This document shows, one piece after another, positions 30,331-39,592 of a stretch of 50,508 nt of DNA. The stretch lies in contig JAXFDY010000133.1 of the NCBI GenBank assembly GCA_034172985.1, positions 1 through 50,508 of the forward strand. The letters run 5' to 3'. Numbering within the stretch: position 1 is the first letter of the stretch; every line of letters begins with the position of its first letter. The notes under the pieces are model-generated. The model saw only the letters and a program-made list of their open reading frames with translations, did not search any database and had not been told where the DNA came from. The position numbers and the translations under genes were made by a program. Source of the stretch: CAG-303 sp034172985. GTDB taxonomy: Bacteria > Bacillota > Clostridia > Lachnospirales > Lachnospiraceae.

Positions 30331-32989
30331 GTTAAATAAATATTACAATAAAGGGAAAGTAAATGAACTTCATGTAATTAATAATACTACCATTACACTG
30401 CCTGACAGTGGATTAATCTGTATTTTAGGGGAAAGTGGTTCAGGAAAAACTACTCTGATGAATACAGTCAGCGGATTAGATGATTTCGTGGATGGAAGCA
30501 TAGAAGTGGATGGGGTGGAAATCAAAAAGTATGGGGATAAAAATCAGGAGAAAATAAGAAATGAGAAATTCGGATATATTTTTCAAAATTATTATCTTTT
30601 GATGGATCGAACGGTGGAGTATAATATTCTGCTTGCACTTTCCATGTATGATATTTCTGAAGAGGAAAAGCAGGAACGTATCGAATATGTGTTGAAGGCT
30701 GTGGATATGTGGAGATATAAGAAACGCCTGGTATCACAGTTGAGCGGAGGGCAGCAGCAGAGAATCGCCATCGCCCGGGCACTGGCCAAGTCCCCGAGAG
30801 TTATCTTTGCAGATGAACCTACCGGAAATCTTGATGAAGCTAATACCATGAATATCATGGGGATTTTAAAGAAAATATCAAAAAAATGTCTTGTTGTGGT
30901 AGTTACCCATGAAAAAGCCATTGCTGATTTTTTTGCGGACAGAATTCTCTGGATCTCTGATGGAGAGATTGAGCGGGAAGAGGAGAAAGACTGTCATAGT
31001 GTGTATCAATATATTGACGATAATAATCTTTATCTGAAAGAATTTTCAAAAAAAGAAATTAGTAATAAAAATGTGGCTTTGGAAATTTATAATCAGAAAG
31101 AAAACCAGAATATAACATTGCAGATAGTATACTCTGACGGAAAATTTTATCTGAGTGCAGGAGACGGGAAAAATGTAGAATTTCTCACTTCGTCCAGTGA
31201 AAAGAAGATCATTGATTCCAAACGGCCTGTGGTAGAACTTAATGATGTGAGTGACATTGAGTTTGAACTGGAACCGATAGAGGCCGCAAAGAAACCAAAA
31301 ATCAGCACAAGGGAAATACTGGATATTGCAATGGCCAATAGGAAAGCTATGGGTAAAAAACAGGCATTCCTTATTGTTACATTGCTTATAATTGCAGTGA
31401 TGGTTGTAATATCGGTGCAGGAAATCTGTTCTGCACTTTATGTGGATAGGGAGAGTATAGTAAATGTAGATTCTCATTATTTTAGAGTAAATACTGAGAA
31501 AAAAGATATGATCACTTATGATAGATATTCAAAATCTTATGCCGGTCTGGTAAAGATTTTGGATGAGGCAGGAATTGACACATGTATTATACCAAATACC
31601 ACACTGATCTATCAATATTCTGGTTTTCACCAGTTGGAGAATTATGAATTTGAGATGCCGCAATTCAGCTTTGTCTCTGTGGAACAACTGAAAGAAAAGG
31701 ATTTGATTTATGGCAGAATGCCGGAAAATGCACTGGAAGTTGTTCTGGATAGCTGGGCAGTAGAGAAATTTACAGATAGTTCCCGCCAGGTAAACAGTAT
31801 CATTACAGATGTGAGTCAGGTAATTGGAAATAAAATTACCACAAGACAAGGATATGAGCTTACGATCGTAGGGGTCAGTGATACGGAACAGCCGGATATT
31901 TATGCAGAAAAAGAATTATTTACCATGCTTTCCGGCACCAATGCCAAGTTTATGACAGAGGAAACATTACAATTATTGTACGAAGATTATGAACCAGGCG
32001 GATTGGGATTAAATGAAGATGGTCTGATAGAGGTTTTAGTTCCGGAAAGTGACTTAAAGCAGGAGTATGCAGATTATCTGAAAACAGAATATTATGAACT
32101 GATAAATGCCTACCGGGAAGTGGAATGGTGTCAGGAACAGATGTCGAGAATGGAGCGGGAAGGCGATTCTGTGAACAGGGCTTATGCAAAAAAAGAGCTG
32201 GAAACACAGAAAAAACGTCTTGCAGAGGCAGAAGAGGAATATGGCATTACTTATGAAGAATATCTGAACATGGCAGAATCTGACACGGCATATAAAACAT
32301 TTACTTACGAGGATAAGCTGGCAGGGTCAGTTGCCTGCATTGTGACAGGATATTTTTCGGAGGATATGGATGTTGATTACATAGTTCCGGAGGAAGCTTT
32401 AGACCAGATTAATCAAACGATGATGAGTAGCTATCAGAAAGCTTATGTGTATATGGATACAGAGAATGTAGAAGAGGCACAGAAACAGTTAGAACAGATT
32501 ATCGGGGATAGCCATGCAGAAGTAAATCTGAAGGTAGAACTTGTCAATGAGGCGGATGAAGCTGTTCAGCTTTACAAGGAAGAGAATCATGAAAAATTCG
32601 GTGGAAGAATACTGATTACAATTACCATATTTGTTATTTCCATGGTGATTCTTTATTTTATGATGAAAGCCAATGCTATTGCAAGAATGCAGGATTTGGG
32701 AGTTTACCGCATGCTAGGCATTTCCAAAGGAAATATCATAGCGATGTTTGGTCTGGAGATTTTTGTGATATCCTGTTACACTTCTCTTGTGGGAGTGTTA
32801 GGAACAACCTTTGTTACGTTTGGTCTGGCAGGAATAGATTTATTGGAGATGCAGGTGACATATCCCTGGTATGTAGTTTTACTGACTGTAGTATTTTTGT
32901 TTACGGCCAATATTATGGTGGGAATTCTTCCGATAAAAAAGATGCTGAAACTTCCACCGGCACAGCTGGCTGCAAAATATGATATTTAA
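30314..32989 (+). CDS. ABC transporter ATPase-permease fusion (MacB-like), pair 1 member B
   Basis: The 891-residue protein has an N-terminal ATPase (Walker A GESGSGKTT, Q-loop IFQNYYLL, canonical signature LSGGQQQR, Walker B VIFADEPTGNLD, H-loop VTHE) and a linker with an extra cytoplasmic domain (about 220-340). Helix 1 lies near 355-380, then a large extracytoplasmic domain of about 400 residues containing a predicted coiled-coil (ERE/KKRLAEAEEEYG), and three C-terminal helices ending in KMLKLPPAQLAAKYDI. ATG 30314 is preceded by GGGAGG; a longer frame is unsupported. It overlaps member A by 17 bases, so A and B probably pair as a heterodimer. Confidence 0.92.
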   Translation: MIKINKLNKYYNKGKVNELHVINNTTITLPDSGLICILGESGSGKTTLMNTVSGLDDFVDGSIEVDGVEIKKYGDKNQEKIRNEKFGYIFQNYYLLMDRTVEYNILLALSMYDISEEEKQERIEYVLKAVDMWRYKKRLVSQLSGGQQQRIAIARALAKSPRVIFADEPTGNLDEANTMNIMGILKKISKKCLVVVVTHEKAIADFFADRILWISDGEIEREEEKDCHSVYQYIDDNNLYLKEFSKKEISNKNVALEIYNQKENQNITLQIVYSDGKFYLSAGDGKNVEFLTSSSEKKIIDSKRPVVELNDVSDIEFELEPIEAAKKPKISTREILDIAMANRKAMGKKQAFLIVTLLIIAVMVVISVQEICSALYVDRESIVNVDSHYFRVNTEKKDMITYDRYSKSYAGLVKILDEAGIDTCIIPNTTLIYQYSGFHQLENYEFEMPQFSFVSVEQLKEKDLIYGRMPENALEVVLDSWAVEKFTDSSRQVNSIITDVSQVIGNKITTRQGYELTIVGVSDTEQPDIYAEKELFTMLSGTNAKFMTEETLQLLYEDYEPGGLGLNEDGLIEVLVPESDLKQEYADYLKTEYYELINAYREVEWCQEQMSRMEREGDSVNRAYAKKELETQKKRLAEAEEEYGITYEEYLNMAESDTAYKTFTYEDKLAGSVACIVTGYFSEDMDVDYIVPEEALDQINQTMMSSYQKAYVYMDTENVEEAQKQLEQIIGDSHAEVNLKVELVNEADEAVQLYKEENHEKFGGRILITITIFVISMVILYFMMKANAIARMQDLGVYRMLGISKGNIIAMFGLEIFVISCYTSLVGVLGTTFVTFGLAGIDLLEMQVTYPWYVVLLTVVFLFTANIMVGILPIKKMLKLPPAQLAAKYDI

Positions 32990-33011
32990 AGTGAAGGCAG
33001 GTGTAAAACAC

Positions 33012-35339
33012 ATGATAAAATTAGTAGATGTATCAAAATATTATAGAAGTAATGGAAATGTGGCACTGGGTCTTCACAGAATAAATCTGGAATTTTCCAT
33101 GGGAGATTTTGTGGCAATTACAGGGGAAAGTGGAAGCGGAAAGTCCACATTATTAAATGTAATCAGTGGTTCCGACACTTATGAGGATGGAGAAATTTAT
33201 TTTAAAGGTCAGGAAACCTCTTATTATGATGAGGCTGACTGGGAGAATTACCGGAAAGAGAAAATTGGGTTTATTTATCAGAATTATAATTTAATAGATT
33301 CTTTTTCAGCGCTTGACAATGTAAAAACAGCCCTCTTTATTATTCATCCCGATATGGAAGAGGCGCAGGCGGATAAAAAGGCGATGGAGTACCTTGAAAA
33401 AGTGGGACTTAGGGAACAGGCAGGAAAGAAAGGAACCCAGCTTTCCAGTGGTCAGAAACAGCGATTATCCATTGCCAGGGCACTTGCAAAGGAAACAGAT
33501 ATTATCGTGGCGGATGAGCCTACCGGAAACCTGGATGTGGAAAACAGCCGTCAGATTGTTGAGATATTAAGCGAGTTATCAAAAGAAAAATTAGTCCTGA
33601 TTGTCACACATAATTACGATGAGGTAGAAGATTATGTGACTAGAAAAATCCGCATGCATGACGGGGAAGTGGAGGAGGATATCAGACTGCGTCCCAACCG
33701 TCTGGAGCAGAAAAATGATTTTGATCAAATCCAGGATTTGGAAAAGAAAGAGCAGGAAAAACTTCTGGCAAGGAAAATATTGCATAAGATGAGAAAGGCA
33801 AAACCTCACAGCCTGTTGGTACTTATGGTATTATTTTTGTTTATTTTTACCGCTATCTACATATTTTTTGGAAGTTTTGAGAAAAATATGGATTTTTCCA
33901 CTGCGAAGGTTTATTCTGACCAGACATATGCAAATGGTGATCAGACAAGAATTTGTGTAAAAAAGGCTGACAAAACTGCCATGACAAGAGAGGATGTGGA
34001 GAAACTCCAGTCACTGAGCCATGTGGATTTTGTAGATTTGTATGATACGGTAAATGATGTCAGTTATATGATGGAAGAAGATACGGATTATGCTTTTCAA
34101 TTTCGGGTAAGAGAGGGTAAAACCTCCCTGCCGGATAAAATCAGCGTAACGATTCTTGATGGAAGCAAGATGCTTAAAACAGTATCAGGACTTTCTGAAA
34201 AAGATATTTCAAAAGGCGAATTTCCGCAAACTGCCAATGAGATTATTTTAAACATAAATGATAAAAAGATGATTGGAGAAAACATTACGATTTATCTGAA
34301 TCGGAAAAATGTATGGGAAGAGAATAGTATTTGTCTGAATGCGGTAGTGACAGGTATTACAGACTGTGGGGAAAAAGGGCAGGTCTATATCTCTGAGGAG
34401 CTGGCACAGCAGTTGAATGTTACCACAAGAAGGCTGGAGAATTATACATTTTACGGTATTATGGGGGAGACCGGGAAAGGTCTTATACCCGGGGAAACAT
34501 ATGATAGTAATCCGGAATGTACGGAAAATGATTTGGAAAAGGTGAATAAGGCGCTTATCATGAACCCTATCTTTCTTGTGAATGAGGATTTAAGAGGAAA
34601 TGAAATCTATCTTTCCAGAGAATATTATTCCGATGCTTATATTACCGCAAGTGTGGGAGCTGCTACGGTTTATTATCAGAGTAAGGTGGAAGAGATTGCC
34701 TATCTGTTTTACGGAAAGACCTATGAACGTCAAAGGGAAGCCATGCAGATTCTGGAAGGAGAGACACAGCATAGCGGACCTGTAGTAGAAGTCAGCAGGA
34801 AATTTTTTGATGAGATATATCCGGATCAGCAATCTTATCAGATTTCTGTCTATATGACAGATTATGCTTATACGGACAGAGTGATAAAGGCCATTGAAAA
34901 TGAGGGATATGAGGCGGTCAGTGTATTCCGGGCAGGAGGTACGGAATATGATGCGGATAAAGCAAATGAACAGACAACACTGTTGCTGATCTCATTAGCA
35001 GCATTACTTGGAGTTTTTGTGGTGGGAATTTTCCTGATTAAAACCATGATGAGAGGAAGAAATAAAGACTACCGGATTATGCTTCTGCTGGGAATGAACC
35101 GATCGGTGATTGACAGGATGAACCGGCTGGATATTACTTACAATGCAGTGATGGCGGGAATCGGTACTATATTGCTTGTAAATCTGGCAAAAATATTGAA
35201 TATTCCGTATATCGCATCGGCTGTCAGATATTATGACGGATTTGATTACCTGATTTATCTGTTTATTCTGGGAGTTATGATGTATTGTCTGTACCGGAGT
35301 GTACGCAGGGTAAGAAAAAAGAACAGAAGAGATGTGTGA
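33012..35339 (+). CDS. ABC transporter ATPase-permease fusion (MacB-like), pair 2 member C
   Basis: This 775-residue paralogue of member A has the same order of ATPase (GESGSGKST, IYQNYNL, LSSGQKQR, IIVADEPTGNLD, VTHN), one helix near 270, an extracytoplasmic domain and three C-terminal helices. It keeps the odd LSSGQ signature. ATG 33012 is preceded by AGGTG; earlier in-frame starts overlap member B. The extracytoplasmic domain differs far more from A than the ATPase does, which suggests different partner or ligand recognition. Confidence 0.92.
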   Translation: MIKLVDVSKYYRSNGNVALGLHRINLEFSMGDFVAITGESGSGKSTLLNVISGSDTYEDGEIYFKGQETSYYDEADWENYRKEKIGFIYQNYNLIDSFSALDNVKTALFIIHPDMEEAQADKKAMEYLEKVGLREQAGKKGTQLSSGQKQRLSIARALAKETDIIVADEPTGNLDVENSRQIVEILSELSKEKLVLIVTHNYDEVEDYVTRKIRMHDGEVEEDIRLRPNRLEQKNDFDQIQDLEKKEQEKLLARKILHKMRKAKPHSLLVLMVLFLFIFTAIYIFFGSFEKNMDFSTAKVYSDQTYANGDQTRICVKKADKTAMTREDVEKLQSLSHVDFVDLYDTVNDVSYMMEEDTDYAFQFRVREGKTSLPDKISVTILDGSKMLKTVSGLSEKDISKGEFPQTANEIILNINDKKMIGENITIYLNRKNVWEENSICLNAVVTGITDCGEKGQVYISEELAQQLNVTTRRLENYTFYGIMGETGKGLIPGETYDSNPECTENDLEKVNKALIMNPIFLVNEDLRGNEIYLSREYYSDAYITASVGAATVYYQSKVEEIAYLFYGKTYERQREAMQILEGETQHSGPVVEVSRKFFDEIYPDQQSYQISVYMTDYAYTDRVIKAIENEGYEAVSVFRAGGTEYDADKANEQTTLLLISLAALLGVFVVGIFLIKTMMRGRNKDYRIMLLLGMNRSVIDRMNRLDITYNAVMAGIGTILLVNLAKILNIPYIASAVRYYDGFDYLIYLFILGVMMYCLYRSVRRVRKKNRRDV

Positions 35340-35353
35340 TTGGGAGGTAAAAC

Positions 35354-37990
35354 ATGATTAAGATAAAAAATCTGAATAAGTATTATCATAAGGGTAAGGC
35401 AAATGAAATTCATGTCATAAATAATACCACCATTACACTGGCTGATACGGGTTTAATCTGTATACTGGGAGAAAGCGGATCCGGAAAGACCACGCTGATG
35501 AATACCATCAGTGGACTGGATGATTTTGCAGACGGTGAAATCGAAGTAGATGATATCCTGGTACATAAGTTTGGCGATAAAAATCAAGAATATATCAGAA
35601 ACGAAAAGTTTGGATATATTTTTCAGAATTATTATCTGCTTCAGGATAGAACAGTGGAGTATAATATTATGCTGGCTTTAAGCCTTTATGATATACCGGA
35701 TGAGGATAAGAAGGAACGGATTGATTATGTACTTCGTGCAGTGGATATGTGGAAATATAAAAAACGGCTGGTTTCTCAGTTAAGCGGTGGACAGCAGCAG
35801 AGGATTGCCATTGCAAGAGCATTGGCAAAATCTCCAAAAGTTATATTTGCGGATGAGCCTACGGGAAATCTTGATGAAGCCAACACCATGAAAATCATGG
35901 GAATTCTAAAGAAAATATCAGAGAATTGTCTGGTTGTAGTTGTAACTCATGAAAAATCTATTGCAGATTTTTTTGCAGACCGGATATTGTGGATTGCAGA
36001 CGGTACAATTCAGAAAGAGATAGACAGAACAGAAAAAGGCTCTTATGAATATGTAGAGGACACGAACCTGTATCTGAAGGAGTTTGAAAAAACGGAAGTG
36101 CAGGAACAGGGGATTTCCCTGCAGGTATATGGAAATGAAGAAGTTCCTGGAATAAAGCTACAGGTGATCTGTGAAAATGGCAAAATTTACCTTCATGCAG
36201 AGAGCGATGAGGAATTCGTATTTTTAAGCAGTGCAGATGAGAAGAAAATGATAGATGCTCATAAGCCGGTGGCAAATCAGGAGGATCTGGAGCAGATAGA
36301 TTTTACGCTGGAGCATATTGAGGGAGCGAAAAAACCGAAAATAACTGCCAGAGAAATTATGGATATTGCAAAAACCAATATTGCAGTTCTGGGAAAAAAA
36401 CAGATTTTTCTGGTATTCACTCTGTTTGCAGTGGCAGTTCTGATTGTGCTGACGGTACAGGATTTGCTTGGAATTATGCATATTGAGAAAAAATCTCTCG
36501 TAACGACGGATTCCAGATATTATCTGGTTACCGCAGAAAAGGATACAATGATTACGGATGCAGAGTATAAAGAATATTTTTCGGATATGACAGAAAGTTT
36601 TCAGAAAAATGGTTTTGATACTTATATTGTGCCGGTCACAAAACTGACCTATCAATATTCCGGTTATCAGCAGTTGGAATATGCGGATTATAATCTGAAA
36701 AATTATTTTCTGGCATCTGTTGAAAAATTAGATGAAAAGGATCTGATTTATGGGAAAATGCCGGAGTCAGACGAAGAGATTGTGGTAGACCGATGGGTTT
36801 TGGAAAATTTTATGGCTCAGTCATCCCAGGTTGAAAATGTGATGAAGCAGGTGAAACAGGCACTTGGCAGTACGATTACCACAGATAGCGGGTTAACGCT
36901 GACAATCGTGGGAATTTGTGAGACAGAAGAGCCTGATATTTACATGGATGAAAACGTGATTCTGATGCTCAGCCGTGGAAACCTGAATTTTCTGACAGAT
37001 ACAAAGGCAGAAAAATTATTTGAAGGTTTTGAGGCAGGAGATGTAGGAGTTTCTGAGGATGGCACCATTCGTCTTCTGGTAGATGAAAAGACACTTCTGA
37101 CGACATTTAATAAAGATATGGATGCGAGATACGGAAGTATGGTGGAAGCATATGAGTCCCTGGAGCGGGCGAAGAACAGAAACGACAGCAGGGGAAAGAC
37201 ACTGGAAGAATATGAGGAGGAATATCAGAAGAGAGTAGAAGTCTGTGGCAAGACATATGAAGAATATATGGAAATGATGATGAAGGATACATATAAAGAT
37301 TATATGTATACCGGAACACTTACAGGAGGAGTGAAATATCAGGTCGTGGGATATTTCCCGACGAGCTACGGTGTGGATTATATTATTTCTGAAGATGCCT
37401 GCGATGGTATAGCAAAGGCTATTATGGATACCTATAAGCAATGTTATCTATATGTGGATCAGGCTGATTGTGCAGAAGAGGCAGAGAAACTCATCAGAGC
37501 CGCCATCCCAGAAACTGTGGCACAGAGCCTGAATATAAAGATTCAGAACGGATATGAGACAGTACTGGAAAAGTATGAGACAGAGAGAAATCAGAAAATC
37601 GGAGCCCGTATTTTGATGATGGCAACCATATTTTTAATCAGCCTTATTATTCTATACTTTATGATGAAAGCCAATGCCATTGCGAGAATGCAGGATTTAG
37701 GTGTTTATCGCATGCTGGGTATTTCAAAGTATAGTATCATAGGAATGTTTGCGTATGAGAATTTTATCATCACCACTTATACCTCCATGGCAGGTGTTGC
37801 ACTCACGATTTTTGTCTCCTATGTGATTGCACAGATTCCGTCAATGGAAATGGAATTTTATTTCCCATGGTATATTCTTGTAGCTGTCGTATGTGTGATC
37901 TATATTGTGAATATATTGATTGGCATATGGCCAATACGGAAGATGCTGAAACTTCCGCCGGCGCAGTTAGCTTCGAAATACGATATTTAG
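35354..37990 (+). CDS. ABC transporter ATPase-permease fusion (MacB-like), pair 2 member D
   Basis: This 878-residue paralogue of member B shares its N terminus almost word for word (IKI.NLNKYYHKGKAN.E.IHV), a canonical LSGGQQQR signature, VIFADEPTGNLD and the C-terminal KMLKLPPAQLASKYDI. The extracytoplasmic domain again has a charged helical insertion (about 600-640). GGGAGG precedes the ATG, 14 bases after member C. It closes the operon; transcription ends in the palindromic repeat at 37994-38028. Confidence 0.92.
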   Translation: MIKIKNLNKYYHKGKANEIHVINNTTITLADTGLICILGESGSGKTTLMNTISGLDDFADGEIEVDDILVHKFGDKNQEYIRNEKFGYIFQNYYLLQDRTVEYNIMLALSLYDIPDEDKKERIDYVLRAVDMWKYKKRLVSQLSGGQQQRIAIARALAKSPKVIFADEPTGNLDEANTMKIMGILKKISENCLVVVVTHEKSIADFFADRILWIADGTIQKEIDRTEKGSYEYVEDTNLYLKEFEKTEVQEQGISLQVYGNEEVPGIKLQVICENGKIYLHAESDEEFVFLSSADEKKMIDAHKPVANQEDLEQIDFTLEHIEGAKKPKITAREIMDIAKTNIAVLGKKQIFLVFTLFAVAVLIVLTVQDLLGIMHIEKKSLVTTDSRYYLVTAEKDTMITDAEYKEYFSDMTESFQKNGFDTYIVPVTKLTYQYSGYQQLEYADYNLKNYFLASVEKLDEKDLIYGKMPESDEEIVVDRWVLENFMAQSSQVENVMKQVKQALGSTITTDSGLTLTIVGICETEEPDIYMDENVILMLSRGNLNFLTDTKAEKLFEGFEAGDVGVSEDGTIRLLVDEKTLLTTFNKDMDARYGSMVEAYESLERAKNRNDSRGKTLEEYEEEYQKRVEVCGKTYEEYMEMMMKDTYKDYMYTGTLTGGVKYQVVGYFPTSYGVDYIISEDACDGIAKAIMDTYKQCYLYVDQADCAEEAEKLIRAAIPETVAQSLNIKIQNGYETVLEKYETERNQKIGARILMMATIFLISLIILYFMMKANAIARMQDLGVYRMLGISKYSIIGMFAYENFIITTYTSMAGVALTIFVSYVIAQIPSMEMEFYFPWYILVAVVCVIYIVNILIGIWPIRKMLKLPPAQLASKYDI

Positions 37991-37993
37991 CAT

Positions 37994-38028
37994 AATAGGC
38001 GTTTGCTTTGCAAACGCCTATTTATTAT
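37994..38028. repeat. Short palindromic repeat acting as shared terminator, copy 2 of the dispersed family
   Basis: A 13-bp perfect stem (AATAGGCGTTTGC against GCAAACGCCTATT) with a TTT loop lies between the convergent ABC operon and the 38018 gene. It is followed by TTATTATT on the plus strand. The TAGGCGTTTGC half is shared with the repeats at 17611 and 46131. The minus-strand gene uses a TAG inside this repeat as its stop codon. Confidence 0.8.
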
Positions 38029-39049
38029 TCGCTTTTTCAGTAGCAAGAATCTGCTTATAAGCTTTGATATTTTCTTTTGTATGTCCCCAGATAATATTTG
38101 GATAATTATCGCGGATATAATCTGTAATAATGGTTACATGTGTTGCCTTCTTTCTTGAGGCAAGAACTTTGACATTTTTATAGCCTCTCAGATGGAGTGT
38201 GTGATTCATCTTAATATGAATACCAAAGAATGTAATCAGTTTACCGTGATTATATGCCAGAACAATCTGGTCTAACGGCATAATGGACACTTCATGTATT
38301 CCGAGATTAATAAAGAAAGAATCTGTAATATACATCCGTCCGGCTTTAATCAGAACCTTTTCATCGAGATTATTATTAATCATATCAATCATCTTAAAAT
38401 AGGACATATCTTTATAGTAAGGTTTGATTTTGAAATAGGCAGGATGCAGATATGGTGCAATAAACAGTATGATACACGTTGCCAAAACATAAAGGCTGTA
38501 AAAAATTCCCACCAGAATCAATATATATAAGAAATAGTAAACATTCGGATTATACTCTTTTTCATCCATAATAACAGGGAAAGAGCAAGCACGAAGGCTT
38601 TCATAATTCCATGAGATAGACTGTGCAAAAGATTCCATCATATTTTTTGCCAGTCCGTCCGGCTCCACCAGCTTCCCTGATATATGGACATCTGTTAACG
38701 TCCTGGGAATATCCTCGACAGATTCGTATTGCATATCCAGTTTATAAAACATACATTTATCACTTGTCAAATCATAATAATACACAGAGACAACACGGTC
38801 CCCCTTCATAATATTATATCCGGTATATTTCAAGGTAGGGATCGTTACAGTGACACTCTCTTCTCCATTTGTGTAAGCAAGATATGCATCAAACGAATTT
38901 TTATATGTGGTTGGACGAAATACATTATCAAAATCAATGAGATTTAATAGAATGAAGCATATCGCAATTGTAATTGCCGGAAAAATCATATGATGCAGAG
39001 ACAAAAGGCGGAGTTCTGTCAGAATATTCAGTTTTTTAAAGCGTTTCAT
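38018..39049 (-). CDS. Membrane protein of unknown function (four predicted helices)
   Basis: This 343-residue protein is not recognised. It has an N-terminal helix near 20-40 and an extracytoplasmic region of about 110 residues. One or two helices lie near 165-205 (YYFLYILILVGIFYSLYVLATCIILFIAPYL). A C-terminal cytoplasmic domain of 130 residues follows, with strands such as MYITDSFFINLG and IPLDQIVLAYNHG, resembling PH-like or YcxB/YokE-type membrane-associated folds. ATG 39049 follows GGTGAT; an upstream TTG is in frame. Its stop codon lies inside the palindromic repeat at 37994-38028, so its original C terminus may have been altered. Confidence 0.7.
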   Translation of the reverse strand: MKRFKKLNILTELRLLSLHHMIFPAITIAICFILLNLIDFDNVFRPTTYKNSFDAYLAYTNGEESVTVTIPTLKYTGYNIMKGDRVVSVYYYDLTSDKCMFYKLDMQYESVEDIPRTLTDVHISGKLVEPDGLAKNMMESFAQSISWNYESLRACSFPVIMDEKEYNPNVYYFLYILILVGIFYSLYVLATCIILFIAPYLHPAYFKIKPYYKDMSYFKMIDMINNNLDEKVLIKAGRMYITDSFFINLGIHEVSIMPLDQIVLAYNHGKLITFFGIHIKMNHTLHLRGYKNVKVLASRKKATHVTIITDYIRDNYPNIIWGHTKENIKAYKQILATEKANNK

Positions 39050-39149
39050 ATAATCACCATTTTCTGCAAAATTATTTAATGCATTTAGTATACCTTTATT
39101 CTCAGAATTCTTCAAGGATAAATTGGCGAAACAGGGAGATTATTTTTGA

Positions 39150-39178
39150 TTGACAGATAATACCAATTATGATATTCT
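39150..39178 (+). promoter_or_regulatory. Promoter of the cold-shock gene
   Basis: A perfect TTGACA (39150-39155) and TATTCT (39173-39178) with 17-bp spacing. Confidence 0.8.
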
Positions 39179-39182
39179 TAGG

Positions 39183-39211
39183 AAAGTCGTAAGACTTTAT
39201 TTTATTTTTTT
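39183..39211 (+). other. 5'-end hairpin and U-tract in the cold-shock leader
   Basis: AAAGTC/GACTTT with a GTAA (GNRA) loop lies where the RNA should begin, followed by a T-rich run before TGGAGG. It looks like a weak terminator or a 5' stabilising stem, and temperature-dependent folding is possible. Confidence 0.45.
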
Positions 39212-39222
39212 GGAGGTACACA

Positions 39223-39420
39223 ATGAAAGGTACAGTTAAATGGTTTAACAACCAGAAGGGTTACGGTTTCATTTCAGATGAGACAGGAAACGATGTATTC
39301 GTACACTACTCAGGAATCGTAGCAGATGGCTTCAAGGCATTAGATGAAGGAGCTGCTGTTGAATTCGACGTAATTGACGGAGCAAAGGGTCCTCAGGCTA
39401 CAAACGTAACAAGATTATAA
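39223..39420 (+). CDS. Cold-shock protein (CspA family)
   Basis: The 65-residue single OB-fold RNA chaperone has both nucleic-acid motifs: KGYGFI (RNP1, 13-18) and VFVHYSGI (RNP2, 25-32). It melts secondary structure in mRNA at low temperature or in fast growth. TGGAGG stands seven bases before the ATG. It is monocistronic with a strong promoter, and its codon choice (GGT, TTC, AAC, GCT) differs from neighbours, as expected for a highly expressed gene. Confidence 0.96.
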   Translation: MKGTVKWFNNQKGYGFISDETGNDVFVHYSGIVADGFKALDEGAAVEFDVIDGAKGPQATNVTRL

Positions 39421-39555
39421 TCACATGGTTAAATAATGTGCCTTTTCTATATAGAATTTCGTTAGATATTATTTTTCGTGTTTCATTTTAGAAGACAAAT
39501 TATGATTATCGTAGTTTTATGTGAATAAGCAATTGTTTTATGGATTATGAATGTT

Positions 39556-39588
39556 AAAAGAAGCAGAGCGGTATGCACTGCTTCTTTT
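39556..39588. terminator. Bidirectional terminator before hslO
   Basis: AAAAGAAGCAG and CTGCTTCTTTT form an 11-bp outer stem with A-run and T-run flanks, five bases from the hslO stop and about 135 bases after the cold-shock gene. It can serve either gene. Confidence 0.75.
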
Positions 39589-39592
39589 CCTT

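Noticed and set aside
28009..37990. Classical BceAB-type resistance module
   Set aside because: BceA and BceB are separate proteins with a ten-helix permease and an intramembrane-sensing kinase; here ATPase and four-helix permease are fused and the kinase has a large sensor domain.
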